A stretch of 64,000 nucleotides of DNA from Gammaproteobacteria bacterium (GCA_017425245.1 JAFOOX010000022.1:1-64000); one strand, 5' to 3'. Shown: positions 16,826 to 28,206, counted from the stretch's first letter. Program-made: numbers and translations. Notes: a model not told the origin generated them from the sequence alone.

Positions 16826-18667
16826 TCAGCGGTTGAGGTAATGGTCGAGCAGGCGACGGGCAACAGGAGCGGCGTTGGCGCTACCGCCGCCAGCGTTCTC
16901 CATGGTCACTGCGAGCACGATCTGCGGGTTTTCGCGCGGGGCGAAGACGATATACATAGCATTGTCGAGCTTGTGGGCGGCCAGCGTCTTGGCGTCATAT
17001 TCCTCGTTTTCACGCAGTGAAAATACTTGGGCGGTACCTGTTTTGCCAGCGCTGGTATAGGTGGCGTCCTTGAAGGCCTTGTTGGCGGTACCATTAGGGC
17101 GGTGGTTGACACCAAACATCGCATCTTCAACCAGCGTCCAATGACGATCATCTCCCAAAGTAATCTTGGGACGGTGCTCTACCGGCCAGTCGAGAGTGCC
17201 GGTTTTCGACTGAATTGCTTTGATGACCCGGGGTTCCGGATGTTCGCCATGGTTGGCGATAATTGCGGTGGAAACAGCTAGCTGCAATGTGGTCGCGGTC
17301 CAGTAGCCCTGGCCGATCATCACCGAGACGCTGTCTCCCTGATACCATTTATCGCGGAAACGGGCTCTCTTCCACTCGCGGCTGGGCATGATGCCGCGGC
17401 TCTCTTCATGAATGTCAATGCCTGAAAATTGGCCGAAACCAAACTGCCCCATGAAGTTGGCGAGCTTGTCGATGTCTATCCGCGGTGCCATCTCGTAAAA
17501 GTAGGTGTCGCAGGATTCTTCGATTGCTCGCCGAAAATCAACGATGCCGTGGCCGGTTCTTTTCCAGTCGCGAAACCGGCGGCCACCACCGGGTAGCTGG
17601 TACCAGCCGGGATCGTAGATACGGGTGTGCTCGGTCACTAGCTTCTGTTCAAGGCCGAAGAGCACCATCAGCGGCTTGATGGTGGAGGCGGGGGGATATC
17701 CCCCCTGGCTGGTACGGTTGACCAGTGGCCGGTTGGGATCGTTAAGCAGCCTCCTGTAGTCGGTACCGCTGATCCCCTCGACAAACAGATTGGGGTCATA
17801 GCTGGGGGCACTGACCAGCGCGAGTACGGCGCCGGTCCGGGGCTCCAGCGCCACTACTGCGCCACGCTTGCCGGCCATCAACTGATGGGCCAGTAGTTGC
17901 AGATTAAGATCGATGTTAAGGACCAGATCCTGGCCTGCTGTGGGGGGCGTGTACTTCAATGTACGGATTGGCCGATTACGGTTGTTGACCTCGACCTCTT
18001 CGTAGCCGACGGTGCCATGCAGCAGGCGTTCGTAGTATTTTTCGACCCCTTGCTTGCCGATATCCACCGAGGCCCGGTAGTTGGCGCGCAGCCCTTCCGC
18101 TTCCAGCCGCTTGGCGTCGGCTTCGTTGATCTTGGCAACATAACCGAGCACATGGGTAAGCGCATCGGCATAGGGGTAGTGGCGGGTTAAGCGGGCCTGC
18201 AGGTAGGCGCCCGGGTAACGGTACTGCTCAACTGAGAAGCGCGAAGCTTCCAGCTCGCTGATGTGGTTTTTGATCACCACCGAATCGTAGCGGCGGGCAG
18301 CCTTGACCGCTTTGATGGCCCGCTGCTTGCCCTTGTCGTCGAGGCTGAGCAGCGGCGCCAGTGCATCCACCAGCGCGGCGATATCTTCGACCTGCTCCGG
18401 TACCACCTCGATGCTGTAGACCGGCCGGTTGTCCGCCAAGAGGATGCCATTGCGGTCATAGATCAAGCCGCGAGTGGGGGCTACCGGTTGCAGGCTGATG
18501 CGGTTTTCGTTGGATTTGGTTTGGTAGTTGTCGTATTCGGTGATCTGTAGCCGGTAGAGGTTGGTCAGCAGCAGCCCCACCAGCATCAGCATGCCGACCA
18601 CGCATACCAGCGCCCGGCGCAGGTAAACGCGGTTCTCGCTGTGATGGTCACGGATAGTCTGACGCAT
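16826..18667 (-). CDS. mrdA: Penicillin-binding protein 2 (elongation transpeptidase)
   Basis: 613-aa inner-membrane transpeptidase cross-linking peptidoglycan during elongation. There is one N-terminal membrane anchor (about residues 20-42). The dimerisation/pedestal domain follows (TRGLIYDRNGILLADNRPV ...). The catalytic domain has SxxK as PPASTIKP, the second motif as SCD (EESCDTYFYEM) and KTG as SAGKTGTAQVF. All three active-site motifs are intact. It lies 9 bases downstream of rlmH and is followed by mrdB. Confidence 0.97.
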   Translation of the reverse strand: MRQTIRDHHSENRVYLRRALVCVVGMLMLVGLLLTNLYRLQITEYDNYQTKSNENRISLQPVAPTRGLIYDRNGILLADNRPVYSIEVVPEQVEDIAALVDALAPLLSLDDKGKQRAIKAVKAARRYDSVVIKNHISELEASRFSVEQYRYPGAYLQARLTRHYPYADALTHVLGYVAKINEADAKRLEAEGLRANYRASVDIGKQGVEKYYERLLHGTVGYEEVEVNNRNRPIRTLKYTPPTAGQDLVLNIDLNLQLLAHQLMAGKRGAVVALEPRTGAVLALVSAPSYDPNLFVEGISGTDYRRLLNDPNRPLVNRTSQGGYPPASTIKPLMVLFGLEQKLVTEHTRIYDPGWYQLPGGGRRFRDWKRTGHGIVDFRRAIEESCDTYFYEMAPRIDIDKLANFMGQFGFGQFSGIDIHEESRGIMPSREWKRARFRDKWYQGDSVSVMIGQGYWTATTLQLAVSTAIIANHGEHPEPRVIKAIQSKTGTLDWPVEHRPKITLGDDRHWTLVEDAMFGVNHRPNGTANKAFKDATYTSAGKTGTAQVFSLRENEEYDAKTLAAHKLDNAMYIVFAPRENPQIVLAVTMENAGGGSANAAPVARRLLDHYLNR

Positions 18668-18676
18668 ACCCGGCCG

Positions 18677-19144
18677 TTACTCGCGGTGGTAGGGGTGGTT
18701 GATAAGCAGGCTGTGGGCGCGATAGAGGCTTTCGGCCAGCACTACCCGTACCAGTGGATGGGGCAGGGTCAGTGCCGACAGCGACCAGCGCTGGGCTGAG
18801 GCCGCCACACAGGCCGGTGACAACCCCTCTGGGCCGCCCACCAGCAACGCTACATCACGGCCATCCTGCTGCCAGCGGGCCAATTGACGCGACAGATCAT
18901 GGGTGGTCCAGGGCTGGCCGGTCACCTCCAGGGTGACGATATGGGCGCGACCAGCGGCAGCCAGCATCTGCTCGCCCTCGACCTCGGTGAGGCGGGCCAC
19001 GTCCTGGCTTTTGGTGCGCTTGCCGGCCGGGATCTCAATCAGTTCCAGCGGCAAATCGCGGGGAAAGCGGCGGGCATACTCCTCATAGCCGGTGGTGACC
19101 CAGCCTGGCATCTTGGTGCCGACCGCAATCAACTTGAGCTTCAT
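18677..19144 (-). CDS. rlmH: 23S rRNA pseudouridine-1915 N3-methyltransferase
   Basis: 155-aa SPOUT-class methyltransferase. It shows [20 protein letters not shown] at the N-terminus, the SAM-binding knot [10 protein letters not shown] and the C-terminal [20 protein letters not shown]. It uses SAM to methylate the pseudouridine in helix 69 of 23S rRNA on assembled ribosomes. It lies 3 bases after rsfS, a conserved pair in this class. Confidence 0.97.
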   Translation of the reverse strand: MKLKLIAVGTKMPGWVTTGYEEYARRFPRDLPLELIEIPAGKRTKSQDVARLTEVEGEQMLAAAGRAHIVTLEVTGQPWTTHDLSRQLARWQQDGRDVALLVGGPEGLSPACVAASAQRWSLSALTLPHPLVRVVLAESLYRAHSLLINHPYHRE

Positions 19145-19147
19145 GGC

Positions 19148-19471
19148 TTAGCCATTGCTCCACAGCTTTTCCAGCTGATAGAAGTCGCGGGCCTTCTCCT
19201 GCATCACATGCAGCACCAAGCTGCCGAGATCGACCAGCACCCACTCGCCAAACTCCATCCCTTCGACCCCCAGCGGCATCACATCGGCGGCGCGGGCGGC
19301 GCTGGCGACATGTTCGGCAATCGATTGCACATGACGTTTGGAGTTACCGGCGCAGATCACCATACAGTCGGTGACGTTGGATCGGCCGGCCAGGTCAATG
19401 GTCACGATGTCGCGACCCTTGATATTTTCGATCTCGTCAATGACCAAGGATTTGAGGGCAGACAGTTGCAA
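19148..19471 (-). CDS. rsfS: Ribosome silencing factor
   Basis: 107-aa RsfS/DUF143 protein that binds ribosomal protein L14 and blocks subunit joining under nutrient limitation. The whole family core is visible: IKGRDIVTIDLAGRSNVTD, CAGNSKRHVQSIAEHV and GEWVLVDLGSLVLHVMQEKA. The length is normal. It is co-oriented with holA (52-base gap) and rlmH. Confidence 0.96.
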   Translation of the reverse strand: MQLSALKSLVIDEIENIKGRDIVTIDLAGRSNVTDCMVICAGNSKRHVQSIAEHVASAARAADVMPLGVEGMEFGEWVLVDLGSLVLHVMQEKARDFYQLEKLWSNG

Positions 19472-19523
19472 TGGGCGTCCTCGGGCGGGGTTGGCGGGCC
19501 ACAGAATAGCAGGAAAGGCGGGC

Positions 19524-20567
19524 TCAGATAAGCGGCCTCAGGGCCGCACCAAAGGTTGCTTCCTGCGCCTGCCAGCGTGGGTCAAAGGCTAAACAAAGGT
19601 GACTAAGCCACAGCCAGCTGTCGTCGTCACTGCTGCTCTTGAACTGGCCGTCGAGGGCATTGCAGCGGGCCAGCAGACAGGCCAGCGGCTTGCCCGCCAG
19701 CCGCCGCAGGGCCTGACGCACCAGATTCTGGCGGCTGCTCCACACCCCCTTGCGCATCAGCGCGCCGGAGGAGTCATCACCGCCCTCGGCTAACGCCTGC
19801 AGCAGCAGCACTTCACGACTGATGGCCCACAGCACCACCACCGGCTCGCTCTCTTCGGCCTGCAGTTGCTCCAGCATCACCAGTGCCCGCGGCAGCTCGC
19901 CGGCGAGCAGGGCATCGACCAGCTGGAACACCGAGTAACGGGAGAACTGGGCCAGCTGCTGGTCCAATTCGGCGGCGGTCCAGGGTTGTGGCCGCGCTAG
20001 CAGCGCCAGCTTGGCCAGCTCCTGATCAGCCGCCAGCAGGTTACCTTCACAGCGTTCGGCCAGTAGCGCCAAGGCATCAGCCGCCAGATTAACCCCATGG
20101 CCACGCGCCCGGTCGCGCACCCAGGCGGGCCATTGCTGGCGCTCTGGCGGGGTGGCCAGCACCTGCACCCCCAGCTCGCACCAGCGCTTGAGGCCGGCAC
20201 CGCCCAGCTTGTCCTTGTTCAGCCGTGGCCCGTGGATCAGCAGCACGATGTCGGGGTTGGGCTGGTCTGCTAGCGCCGCCAGCAGCTTCTGCCCCTCGGC
20301 GTTCGGCTGGCTGCCGGTCAGCTCCAGTTCGATCAGCCGGCGGCTGGCGAACAGCGACATGGCCGCATATTCGTTGCGCAGGTCGACCCAGTCGAAACCA
20401 CCATCGGTCGATAAGCGCAGATCGCGCAGATAGCCGGCCGCAGCGGCGGCGCGGCGGATCAGATCACCACCATCGCGCACCAGCAGCGGTTCATCGGCAA
20501 ACAGCAGATAAGCCGGGGCCAGACCCTGAGCGAGCCGCTGTGGCAGCTGGGCCAGCGGACACTGCAT
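19524..20567 (-). CDS. holA: DNA polymerase III delta subunit
   Basis: 347 aa. HolA is the clamp-loader subunit that opens the beta sliding clamp. The N-terminal AAA-like domain begins LPQRLAQGLAPAYLLFADEPLLVRDGGDLI, with DIVLLIHGPRLNKDK (a family stretch) in the middle and the collar domain at the C-terminus. It follows lptE by 5 bases, the common gammaproteobacterial order leuS-lptE-holA. Confidence 0.95.
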   Translation of the reverse strand: MQCPLAQLPQRLAQGLAPAYLLFADEPLLVRDGGDLIRRAAAAAGYLRDLRLSTDGGFDWVDLRNEYAAMSLFASRRLIELELTGSQPNAEGQKLLAALADQPNPDIVLLIHGPRLNKDKLGGAGLKRWCELGVQVLATPPERQQWPAWVRDRARGHGVNLAADALALLAERCEGNLLAADQELAKLALLARPQPWTAAELDQQLAQFSRYSVFQLVDALLAGELPRALVMLEQLQAEESEPVVVLWAISREVLLLQALAEGGDDSSGALMRKGVWSSRQNLVRQALRRLAGKPLACLLARCNALDGQFKSSSDDDSWLWLSHLCLAFDPRWQAQEATFGAALRPLI

Positions 20568-20572
20568 GGTTG

Positions 20573-21082
20573 TTATCCCTTGTAGGTGGCCATTAACCGC
20601 AGAATGCGATCAGCGGCTGCCTCACGCATTTCAGTTAACAGCAGACCCTTTTCGCGCCCCTTGGCCAACGCCTTGTCAGGGTCGTCGAGGTACTGACGCT
20701 GCACCCGCACCTCCTGCTCCAGCGGGTCGCCCCCGGCACTGCGGATGCGCACCTTGAGGCGGTAGAGCAGTTCATACTCCGCCACCTGACCGGTTTCAAA
20801 CAGCGACAGGGTGCGCTCTTCCAGCACTTCATCCAGCAGCTGGATCTCGGCTACATCAGTCGCCCCATCCTCGGCTACCACCACATCGCTGGCGCGCAAC
20901 CGATTCTTGAGGATCTGGGCCATGTCGCCATAGGGGCTGGCACTGATGACGGCCACCTGCTGCAACGCCGGTGACACATCGTAGGTGCCGCGCAAGCGGA
21001 AGCCGCACCCGGCAAGGGTGACGGCCAGCGCCAGCGCCAGCAGCTTAACCGACCACGATGTTGAGCAGTTTGCCCGGAACAT
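20573..21082 (-). CDS. lptE: LPS-assembly lipoprotein LptE
   Basis: 169-aa outer-membrane lipoprotein that plugs LptD and helps insert LPS. The lipobox is LAGC (Cys26), followed by [19 protein letters not shown], typical of the family. The only available start (ATG 21082) overlaps the end of leuS by 38 bases and gives a slightly long n-region before the hydrophobic core. No alternative ATG/GTG closer to the core is in frame. Confidence 0.93.
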   Translation of the reverse strand: MFRANCSTSWSVKLLALALAVTLAGCGFRLRGTYDVSPALQQVAVISASPYGDMAQILKNRLRASDVVVAEDGATDVAEIQLLDEVLEERTLSLFETGQVAEYELLYRLKVRIRSAGGDPLEQEVRVQRQYLDDPDKALAKGREKGLLLTEMREAAADRILRLMATYKG

Positions 21083-23627
21083 AGATCACCTTGCGGATGG
21101 CGCCTTCGGCGAGGAATTTGGCCACATGCTCGTCGCCTTTGGCCAGCTCAAGGATGGCGGCTTCGCTAATCTCGGCAGCCACGGTCAGGCGACCACGCAC
21201 CTTGCCGTTGACCTGCACCACCACCAGCTTTTCATCTTCCACCAGCGCGCTGCTGTCGACCGCCGGCCACGGCTGGGTCAGCAGTTCGCCCTGACCGCCG
21301 AGCAGCGGCCACAGTTCGTGGCAGATGTGGGGGGTGATGGGGGCGAGCAGCAGGGTGACGGCGCTCAGCGCTTCCTGCAGCAGGGCGCGATCGCTCTCGC
21401 TCTCCTGCGGGGCGCGGGTCAGCCGGTTCATCAGCTCCATGATGGCGGCGATGGCGGTGTTAAAGGTCTGACGGCGGCCAATATCGTCACTGACCTTGGC
21501 GATGGTCTTATGCAGTTCACGACGCAGGGTTTTCTGCTCGTTGCCCAGGCTGGCCAGATCGAGCGTGGCCACCGGCCCCTTGCTGACATGGTCGAAGGCT
21601 AGTTTCCACAGGCGCTTGAGGAAGCGGTGAGCACCCTCCACGCCTGATTCCTGCCATTCCAGGGTCAGCTCGGGCGGTGCGGCGAACATCATGAACAGGC
21701 GCACGGTGTCGGCACCGTATTTTTCCACCATCACCTGCGGGTCGATGCCGTTGTTCTTGGACTTGGACATCTTGGCCATGCCGGCGTAGTGCAGCGTGCG
21801 GCCATCTTTGTCGCTGGCGTTGGTAATGCGCCCCTTGTCGTCACGCTCAACTGTTACCTCCAGCGGCGATACCCAGACGCGGGCGCCGTTGGCCTCGGTG
21901 TAGTAGAAGGCGTCGGCCAGCACCATGCCCTGACAGAGCAGGCGTTTGGCCGGCTCGTCGCTGTTGACCAGCCCTTCGTCGCGCAGCGCCTTGTGGAAGA
22001 AGCGGAAGTAGAGCAGGTGCATGCACGCATGCTCGATACCGCCGATGTACTGATCGACCGGCAGCCAGTAGTTGGCCTTGGCCGAATCGAGCATGGCGTC
22101 ATGGGACTGCGGGCTGCAGTAACGGGCGTAATACCAGCTCGACTCCATAAAGGTGTCGAAGGTGTCGGTTTCACGCAGTGCCGGCTGGCCGTTCCACTGG
22201 GTCTTGGCCCACTCAGGATCGACCTTGATTGGGCTCTGCACGCCGTTCATGGTGACATCTTCCGGCAACAGCACCGGCAGTTCGCGATGAGCGACCGGGC
22301 GGGTCTGGCCGTCGGCGGTGGTGACCATCGGGATCGGTGCGCCCCAGTAACGCTGGCGGCTGACGCCCCAGTCACGCAGGCGGAAGTTGACGGTGCGCTT
22401 GCCTTTGCCAAGGCTCTCCAGCTTGCTGGCAATGGCATCGAAGGCGCCCTTGAAATCGAGGCCGTCAAACTCGCCGGAGTTAAACAGCACGCCCTTGTCG
22501 GTGTAAGCCGCAGTGCTGATATCGAGCGCGCTGCCATCGAGCGGCTGGATCACGCCGGTGATGGCGAGATCATACTTGGTGGCAAATTCGTAATCGCGCT
22601 GGTCGTGGGCGGGTACCGCCATCACCGCGCCAGTGCCGTAATCCATCAGCACGAAGTTGGCCACCCATACCGGCACGTCCTGGCCGGTCAGTGGGTGGAT
22701 GGTGGTCAGGCCGGTGGCCATCCCTCTTTTCTCCATGGTCGCCATGTCGGCTTCGGCCACCTTGGCGTGGCGGCACTCATGGATAAAGGCGGCCAGCTCG
22801 GCGTTGCCCGCCGCAGCCTGGGTGGCCAGCGGATGGGCGGCGGCAATGGCCACGTAGGTGACGCCAAACAGGGTGTCGGGGCGGGTGGTGTAGACGGTGA
22901 GGTGCTGATCGCCGCCGGCGATGGCGAAATCCAGCTCCACCCCTTCGCTCTTGCCGATCCAGTTGCGCTGCAGGGTTTTGACCATCTCTGGCCAGCCGTC
23001 GAGGCCATCGATGGCACTGAGCAGCTCATCGGCGTAGGCGGTGGTTTTGATAAACCACTGCGGGATCTCTTTTTGCTCAATCGGGGTGTCGCAGCGCCAG
23101 CAGCAACCTTCGATCACCTGCTCGTTGGCCAGTACTGTCTCGTCGTTGGGGCACCAGTTGACCGATGAGGTCTTCTTGTAGACCAGCCCTTTGTCATAGA
23201 GGCGGGTGAAGAACCACTGCTCCCAGCGGTAATAATCCGGCTTGCAGGTGGCCAGTTCGCGCGACCAGTCGTAGCCGAAGCCCAGCTGCTGCAGCTGGTT
23301 CTTCATGTAGGCGATGTTCTCGTAGGTCCATTTGGCGGGCGCCGTGGCGTTCTTGATGGCGGCGTTTTCCGCCGGCAGGCCGAAGGCGTCCCAGCCGATC
23401 GGCTGCATCACGTTTTTGCCCTGCATGCGCTGGAAGCGGCTGATCACATCGCCGATGGTGTAGTTGCGCACATGGCCCATATGCAGGCGGCCGCTGGGGT
23501 AAGGGAACATCGACAGGCAGTAGAACTTCTCTTTGCCCGGCTGCTCGCTCGCCTCAAAACTCTTGCTGGTTTGCCAATGGGCCTGAACGCGCGGCTCTAT
23601 GTCGCGCGGATTGTACTGTTCCTGCAT
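21045..23627 (-). CDS. leuS: Leucyl-tRNA synthetase
   Basis: 860 aa from the ATG at 23627 ([15 protein letters not shown]), the usual length; an upstream in-frame start at 23750 would add 41 residues with no family match. The HIGH motif is [14 protein letters not shown], the KMSKS loop is [13 protein letters not shown], and an editing (CP1) domain lies between (includes [20 protein letters not shown]-type sequence). It is the first gene of the long minus-strand lptE-holA-rsfS-rlmH-mrdAB unit and is divergent from ybeL. Confidence 0.98.
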   Translation of the reverse strand: MQEQYNPRDIEPRVQAHWQTSKSFEASEQPGKEKFYCLSMFPYPSGRLHMGHVRNYTIGDVISRFQRMQGKNVMQPIGWDAFGLPAENAAIKNATAPAKWTYENIAYMKNQLQQLGFGYDWSRELATCKPDYYRWEQWFFTRLYDKGLVYKKTSSVNWCPNDETVLANEQVIEGCCWRCDTPIEQKEIPQWFIKTTAYADELLSAIDGLDGWPEMVKTLQRNWIGKSEGVELDFAIAGGDQHLTVYTTRPDTLFGVTYVAIAAAHPLATQAAAGNAELAAFIHECRHAKVAEADMATMEKRGMATGLTTIHPLTGQDVPVWVANFVLMDYGTGAVMAVPAHDQRDYEFATKYDLAITGVIQPLDGSALDISTAAYTDKGVLFNSGEFDGLDFKGAFDAIASKLESLGKGKRTVNFRLRDWGVSRQRYWGAPIPMVTTADGQTRPVAHRELPVLLPEDVTMNGVQSPIKVDPEWAKTQWNGQPALRETDTFDTFMESSWYYARYCSPQSHDAMLDSAKANYWLPVDQYIGGIEHACMHLLYFRFFHKALRDEGLVNSDEPAKRLLCQGMVLADAFYYTEANGARVWVSPLEVTVERDDKGRITNASDKDGRTLHYAGMAKMSKSKNNGIDPQVMVEKYGADTVRLFMMFAAPPELTLEWQESGVEGAHRFLKRLWKLAFDHVSKGPVATLDLASLGNEQKTLRRELHKTIAKVSDDIGRRQTFNTAIAAIMELMNRLTRAPQESESDRALLQEALSAVTLLLAPITPHICHELWPLLGGQGELLTQPWPAVDSSALVEDEKLVVVQVNGKVRGRLTVAAEISEAAILELAKGDEHVAKFLAEGAIRKVIYVPGKLLNIVVG

Positions 23628-23777
23628 GGTCGGGATATGTCGCTGGCGGTACGAAAAATGGGGCTTAGGATAGCAGCGCCCCCCCTGCAGCAACAACCGC
23701 GATGCTAGCAACAACGGCCGCAGCGCCGGTGGCTTGCTGACTATACTCAAGCCAGAGATGCAGTAGCGGAGGCGGAC

Positions 23778-24302
23778 ATGGCAGATCTCAAAGAGTCAGA
23801 CAACAAAACTGACCAGGCGCAGGATGCCCGTTATCGGGCACTGTCGGCAGCGGTACAGCAGCAACTGGATGAAGGTAAACCCTTGGCCGGCGGTGTGCGC
23901 GGCGCCTTGGCGCGGGCGGTGGACAGCGTGGCCGCAGCGGGCGAGTGGACGCGCGAGGAGCTGACGGCGATGGCCGATTATCTGCGCCGGGATCTGGGCG
24001 AAGCGGCTGAGATGCTGGCGCGTGAAGGAGAGGAGTGGCGCCAGTCACCCACCTGGATCCACTGGGAGCAGGGGCTCTGGCGCTGGTTGCTGGATCTGAC
24101 CGATCGCACCGCCTGCGAATGGCACGAGCTGGCCGAAGATCTCCGTCATGGCGGGCGCTATGTGGAGGGCGAGATGGTGGGTATTGGCAACTTGCACTGC
24201 CAGCGCTGTGGCCATACCACCAGCTACGACCATCCCCAGCCGGTGATCGCCTGCCCCCACTGCGGTGGTAGCCAGTTCAGCCGCGAGCCGCTCGACCCTT
24301 AA
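23778..24302 (+). CDS. ybeL: Zinc-ribbon protein of the YbeL/DUF1451 family
   Basis: 174-aa soluble protein: a helical N-terminal part (about 1-130) followed by a C-terminal zinc ribbon with [24 protein letters not shown] (Cys pairs at about 140/143 and 158/161). Its place beside leuS, in divergent orientation, is the same as E. coli ybeL. The function is unknown. The 3' end overlaps the lnt stop by 4 bases, a convergent arrangement. Confidence 0.9.
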   Translation: MADLKESDNKTDQAQDARYRALSAAVQQQLDEGKPLAGGVRGALARAVDSVAAAGEWTREELTAMADYLRRDLGEAAEMLAREGEEWRQSPTWIHWEQGLWRWLLDLTDRTACEWHELAEDLRHGGRYVEGEMVGIGNLHCQRCGHTTSYDHPQPVIACPHCGGSQFSREPLDP

Positions 24303-25789
24303 GGGGCAGAGCGGCGGCGCCAACCGCGCCAGCCAGTGAGGCTCAGCAGCAGCGCCAACGCCAGTGCTGGCCACTGGCCCACATGGCTGAACGCGGTCAT
24401 GCCACTGGTCAGTGGCACCTCTACCTTGAGGATCCCCTTCTCAAACTGGGGTAGTCGCCCCAGTTCGCGGCCATGAGCGTCATAAGCACTGGTGATGCCG
24501 GTGTTGGTGGCGCGGATCACTGGCCTTCCCAGCTCAATCGCCCTGAGCCGGGCCAGATCGTTGTGCTGGGCCGGGCCATGGCTGGTGCCAAACCAGGCAT
24601 CGTTGCTCACCGTCAGCAGCAGGTCGGTTTGCTCACTGAGGTTGGCACGAAGCTGCTCGGTAAAAGCGATCTCGTAACAGAGCGCCGGTAGCAGCAATAA
24701 ACCGGCCGCGCGAAGGTTCGGCTGAAGATAAGCGCCGCGACTGAAATCGGACATGGGCAGATTGAACAGCGGAGCCAGTGGCCTTAGCAGATCACCCAGT
24801 GGTACAAATTCGCCGACTGGCAGCAGATGATGTTTGCTGTAGCGATTGTTGTGGCCGTAGAAATAGGGTGGCGTATCACCGCCGCCGACCACCACCAGAT
24901 TGTTGAAAAACTGCTTTGTTTCAGGCTTGTAGTCGACGATGCCGGTCACCAGAGCGCTCTCCTGGTTGCGGGCGATCACATCGATCTCGGCCAGATAACT
25001 CAAGGCTGCTCCTTCAGCTACCGGAATGGCTGCTTCTGGCCAGATCACCAGCTGGCTACCGGCGGTATCTTTGAGCAGCTGACGATAGGTGTCGAGGATC
25101 AGATCGCGGGCATCTGGGTCCCAGCGCAGCAGCTGAGCCACGTTGCCCTGAACCAGGGCGACTGGCACGCTGGCCGCGCGATCACGAAGCAGGCTACGGT
25201 CGGCGAGGGGCATCACCACCAGCAGCGCTACGAGCGGCAGTAGCAAATACCAGCGTTGGCGTAGAGCCCCTTCCACCACAGTGGCGGCCAACAGGGCAAT
25301 GAGCAGGCTGAGGCTGTTGACGCCGCCCCAAGCGAGAAAGCCGGCCCAGGGGGCATCCATCTGGCTGGCGCCAATTTCGAGCCAGGGGAAACCGGTTAGC
25401 AGCCAGCCGCGTAGCCATTCGGTGAGCAGCCACAGCCCGGCAAAAGCGAGGGGCTGACAGCGCGGACTGAGGGCGGTGAGCAGGGCGGTGAGTGCCGGAT
25501 AAAGCGCCAGATAGAGCACCAGCAGGGCCATGATCGCCAGCGAGGCGATGAGCGGCAAGCCGCCAAAGGTGGCGATGCTGACATGTACCCAGCTGACACC
25601 GATACCGAACAAGCCGCAGCCAAAAGCGAGGCCACGCCAAGCGGCCGTGGGCCAGGGTTGACGGCGGATCAGCAGGTAAAGGGCGGCGAGGCCGCCCAGC
25701 GGCGCCAGCCATTGTGACCAGGGGGCATAGCCAGCCGCAGTGAGGGCGCCGGCAGCAGCGGCCAGCAACAGATAGAACAGCTTGGTCAT
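24299..25789 (-). CDS. lnt: Apolipoprotein N-acyltransferase
   Basis: 496-aa inner-membrane enzyme that adds the third acyl chain to lipoproteins. About six to eight N-terminal helices are followed by a periplasmic nitrilase-like domain with the Glu-Lys-Cys triad context: VIWPEAAIPV (Glu), the middle Lys, and LLPALCYEIAFTEQLR (Cys). GAYLQPNLRA and VSNDAWFGTSHGPAQHNDLA are also typical. It overlaps the corC stop by 4 bases, matching the conserved corC-lnt pair. Confidence 0.96.
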   Translation of the reverse strand: MTKLFYLLLAAAAGALTAAGYAPWSQWLAPLGGLAALYLLIRRQPWPTAAWRGLAFGCGLFGIGVSWVHVSIATFGGLPLIASLAIMALLVLYLALYPALTALLTALSPRCQPLAFAGLWLLTEWLRGWLLTGFPWLEIGASQMDAPWAGFLAWGGVNSLSLLIALLAATVVEGALRQRWYLLLPLVALLVVMPLADRSLLRDRAASVPVALVQGNVAQLLRWDPDARDLILDTYRQLLKDTAGSQLVIWPEAAIPVAEGAALSYLAEIDVIARNQESALVTGIVDYKPETKQFFNNLVVVGGGDTPPYFYGHNNRYSKHHLLPVGEFVPLGDLLRPLAPLFNLPMSDFSRGAYLQPNLRAAGLLLLPALCYEIAFTEQLRANLSEQTDLLLTVSNDAWFGTSHGPAQHNDLARLRAIELGRPVIRATNTGITSAYDAHGRELGRLPQFEKGILKVEVPLTSGMTAFSHVGQWPALALALLLSLTGWRGWRRRSAP

Positions 25790-26661
25790 GCGTCGTTGTC
25801 GTTTTCCGGTGGGGCGGGGACCCGCACATGCAACTGTTTCACCCGGCGGGCGTCGGCCGATACCACCTTGAACATAAAGCCGTCCAGTTCGACGGTCTCA
25901 CCGCGGCTGGGCAGGTGGCCGAAGGCATTGGCGACCAGACCACCGATGGTATCGAACTCATCCTCGCTGAACTGACTGCCGAACTGCTCGTTGAAGGCGT
26001 CGATATCGGTCAGCGCCGGCACCGCATAGATGCGGTTGTGGAGCATGCGGATCTCGTCACGGGCGTCGTCGTCGGTATCAAATTCGTCTTCGATCTCGCC
26101 GACGATCAATTCGAGGATATCTTCGATGGTGACCAGACCAGAGACGCCACCATATTCATCGACAACGATGGCCATGTGGTAGCGCTTGGAGCGGAACTCC
26201 TTGAGCAGGGTCGATACCCGTTTGCTTTCCGGCACCACCACCGCCGGGCGCATGGCCAGCGCCAGATCGAAATTATCTTTGTTCGTGCCCAGCGCCAGCG
26301 ACAGCAGATCCTTGGCGTGGATAATGCCCTCGACGTGGTCTTTGTCGTCATTGACCACTGGAATGCGCGAGTGGGCACTGTCGATGATCTTGGGCAATAG
26401 GGTTTCCAGCGGCTCGTCACGATCGACGGTGACCATCTGGGCGCGCGGGATCATGATGTCGCGCACCCGCACTTCGGCGACCTCCAACACCCCTTCCAGC
26501 ATCTCTTCGGTGTCGTCATCGATCAGCCGCCGCTGACGGGCAAGGCTGATCACCTCCTTGAGGTCGGCGATATCTTCGAGATCTTCACGGAATAGCTGGC
26601 CCAATTTATCGAGCCAGCTGCGGCGGCCATTACTGGCGGAGTTTGACGTGTCGTCGCTCAT
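25786..26661 (-). CDS. corC: CorC magnesium/cobalt efflux family protein
   Basis: 291 aa, soluble: two CBS domains (about 65-195: [20 protein letters not shown] ... [20 protein letters not shown]) and a C-terminal CorC_HlyC domain (about 210-285). No CNNM membrane part is present, as in E. coli CorC (YbeX). Located in the miaB-ybeZ-ybeY-corC-lnt unit; recent work ties the E. coli homologue to ribosome/RNA metabolism as well as Mg2+. Distinguish from the CNNM-containing paralogue at 12376-13797. Confidence 0.94.
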   Translation of the reverse strand: MSDDTSNSASNGRRSWLDKLGQLFREDLEDIADLKEVISLARQRRLIDDDTEEMLEGVLEVAEVRVRDIMIPRAQMVTVDRDEPLETLLPKIIDSAHSRIPVVNDDKDHVEGIIHAKDLLSLALGTNKDNFDLALAMRPAVVVPESKRVSTLLKEFRSKRYHMAIVVDEYGGVSGLVTIEDILELIVGEIEDEFDTDDDARDEIRMLHNRIYAVPALTDIDAFNEQFGSQFSEDEFDTIGGLVANAFGHLPSRGETVELDGFMFKVVSADARRVKQLHVRVPAPPENDNDA

Positions 26662-26698
26662 GATGTCTTTGGTTGATTGGATCCCGGTTGAGGCCCTG

Positions 26699-27157
26699 TT
26701 ATTCGGGTTCGGCGTAAGGATCGGGGTAGCCGAGCCCGGCGAGCAGGCGGCGCTCTAGCGCCTCCATGTCGACGGCTTCGTCGTCATCTATATGGTCAAA
26801 GCCAAGCAAATGCAAGCAACCGTGAATGACCAGATGAGCCCAGTGGGCCTCCGGCGTCTTGCCTTGCTCGGCCGCTTCGCGCACCACCACCGGCACGCAG
26901 ATCACCAGATCACCCAGATGCAGGCTTGGCATGCCGGGCGGCGCATCAAAGGGGAAGGAGAGGACGTTGGTGGGGTAATCCTTGCTGCGATAGTCACGGT
27001 TGAGGCTCTGGCTCTCTGCTTCATCGACCAGGCGGATGGTCAGACTGCCACTGGCCTCTTGGTCATCGAGGGCGCAGCTGGCCCATTGCAGTAGCCGGGC
27101 TTTGGTCGGCAGCGGCTTGTGGCTGCTGGCGCGCTGGACCTCAAGGCGGATGCTCAT
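26699..27157 (-). CDS. ybeY: Endoribonuclease YbeY (rRNA maturation factor)
   Basis: 152-aa zinc-dependent RNase involved in 16S rRNA 3' maturation and 70S quality control. The metal-binding motif H-x3-H-x5-H is intact as [11 protein letters not shown] (about residues 113-123), preceded by [13 protein letters not shown]. It overlaps the ybeZ stop by 4 bases. Confidence 0.97.
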   Translation of the reverse strand: MSIRLEVQRASSHKPLPTKARLLQWASCALDDQEASGSLTIRLVDEAESQSLNRDYRSKDYPTNVLSFPFDAPPGMPSLHLGDLVICVPVVVREAAEQGKTPEAHWAHLVIHGCLHLLGFDHIDDDEAVDMEALERRLLAGLGYPDPYAEPE

Positions 27158-28206
27158 CCCTGCTCCTCGTCGCGGCTGCTGGCCGGGGCTTCAGTGCCGC
27201 GTTCGTCGCGCTGGCGATGCTGCTTCTGCTCCCACTGTTCATACGCCTGAACGATGCGGGCCACCACTGGATGGCGCACCACGTCGCCTGACTGGAACAG
27301 GTTGAAGCTGATCTCTTCGACGTTGCCCAGCACCTCGATGGCGTGGCGCAGGCCGCTTTTGGCGTTGCGCGGCAGGTCGATCTGGGTGATGTCGCCAGTG
27401 ATCACCGCCTTGGAGTTGAAGCCGATGCGGGTCAGGAACATCTTCATCTGCTCGACCGTGGTGTTCTGGGCTTCGTCGAGAATGATGAAGGCGTCATTGA
27501 GGGTGCGGCCGCGCATGTAGGCCAGCGGGGCCACCTCGATGACGTTGCGCTCCAGCAGCTTTTCCACCTTCTCAAAGCCGAGCATCTCAAACAGCGCGTC
27601 GTACAGCGGGCGCAGGTAAGGGTCGACCTTCTGGCTCAGGTCACCGGGCAGAAAACCCAGCTTTTCACCGGCTTCCACCGCCGGCCGGGTCAACAGGATG
27701 CGGCGGATCTCCTGCCGCTCCAGCGCATCGACGGCGCAGGCCACCGCCAGATAGGTCTTGCCGGTACCGGCCGGGCCAACACCGAAGCAGATGTCATGGC
27801 CGATGATGTTGGCGATGTACTGGGCCTGATTGGGGTTACGGGCCTTGACCACGCCGCGCTTGGTCTTGATGAAGAGCTCTTTGGCCTCGGGCGACATCAG
27901 GCTGCCGTCCTGCTCCATCACGCTCAGCTCCTGGATCGCCAAATGCACCTGCTCGGGCTCCAGATCCGGCTGCTGGCCGCGCACCGCAGCGGTCTCCACA
28001 TAGAGCTTACGCAGCAGTTCGATGGTGGCGCGGGCGGTGTGGCCCTTGCCGATCACCTTGAACTGGTTATGGCGATAGCTGATCTCGACGCCGAGGCGGC
28101 GTTCGATCTGCTTCAGGTTGTCGTCGAAGGGGCCACACAGGGCGGCAAGGCGCTGGCTGTCGGCGGGTTCAAGATAGACATCAAGGGTATTGAGCTGGCG
28201 GGTCAA
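27154..28206 (-). CDS. ybeZ: PhoH-like ATPase YbeZ
   Basis: 350-aa cytoplasmic P-loop ATPase. Walker A is [13 protein letters not shown] (about residue 144) and the Walker B region is [29 protein letters not shown] is a PhoH-family signature. It has a charged C-terminal tail ([21 protein letters not shown]). It is encoded with ybeY, with which it interacts in other bacteria. Upstream is miaB after 52 bases. Confidence 0.95.
   Translation of the reverse strand: MTRQLNTLDVYLEPADSQRLAALCGPFDDNLKQIERRLGVEISYRHNQFKVIGKGHTARATIELLRKLYVETAAVRGQQPDLEPEQVHLAIQELSVMEQDGSLMSPEAKELFIKTKRGVVKARNPNQAQYIANIIGHDICFGVGPAGTGKTYLAVACAVDALERQEIRRILLTRPAVEAGEKLGFLPGDLSQKVDPYLRPLYDALFEMLGFEKVEKLLERNVIEVAPLAYMRGRTLNDAFIILDEAQNTTVEQMKMFLTRIGFNSKAVITGDITQIDLPRNAKSGLRHAIEVLGNVEEISFNLFQSGDVVRHPVVARIVQAYEQWEQKQHRQRDERGTEAPASSRDEEQG

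Noticed and set aside
21789-23168. 459-codon plus-strand open frame opposite leuS
   Set aside because: Antisense to the catalytic part of leuS with no family-like sequence; the long opening comes from codon bias of leuS.
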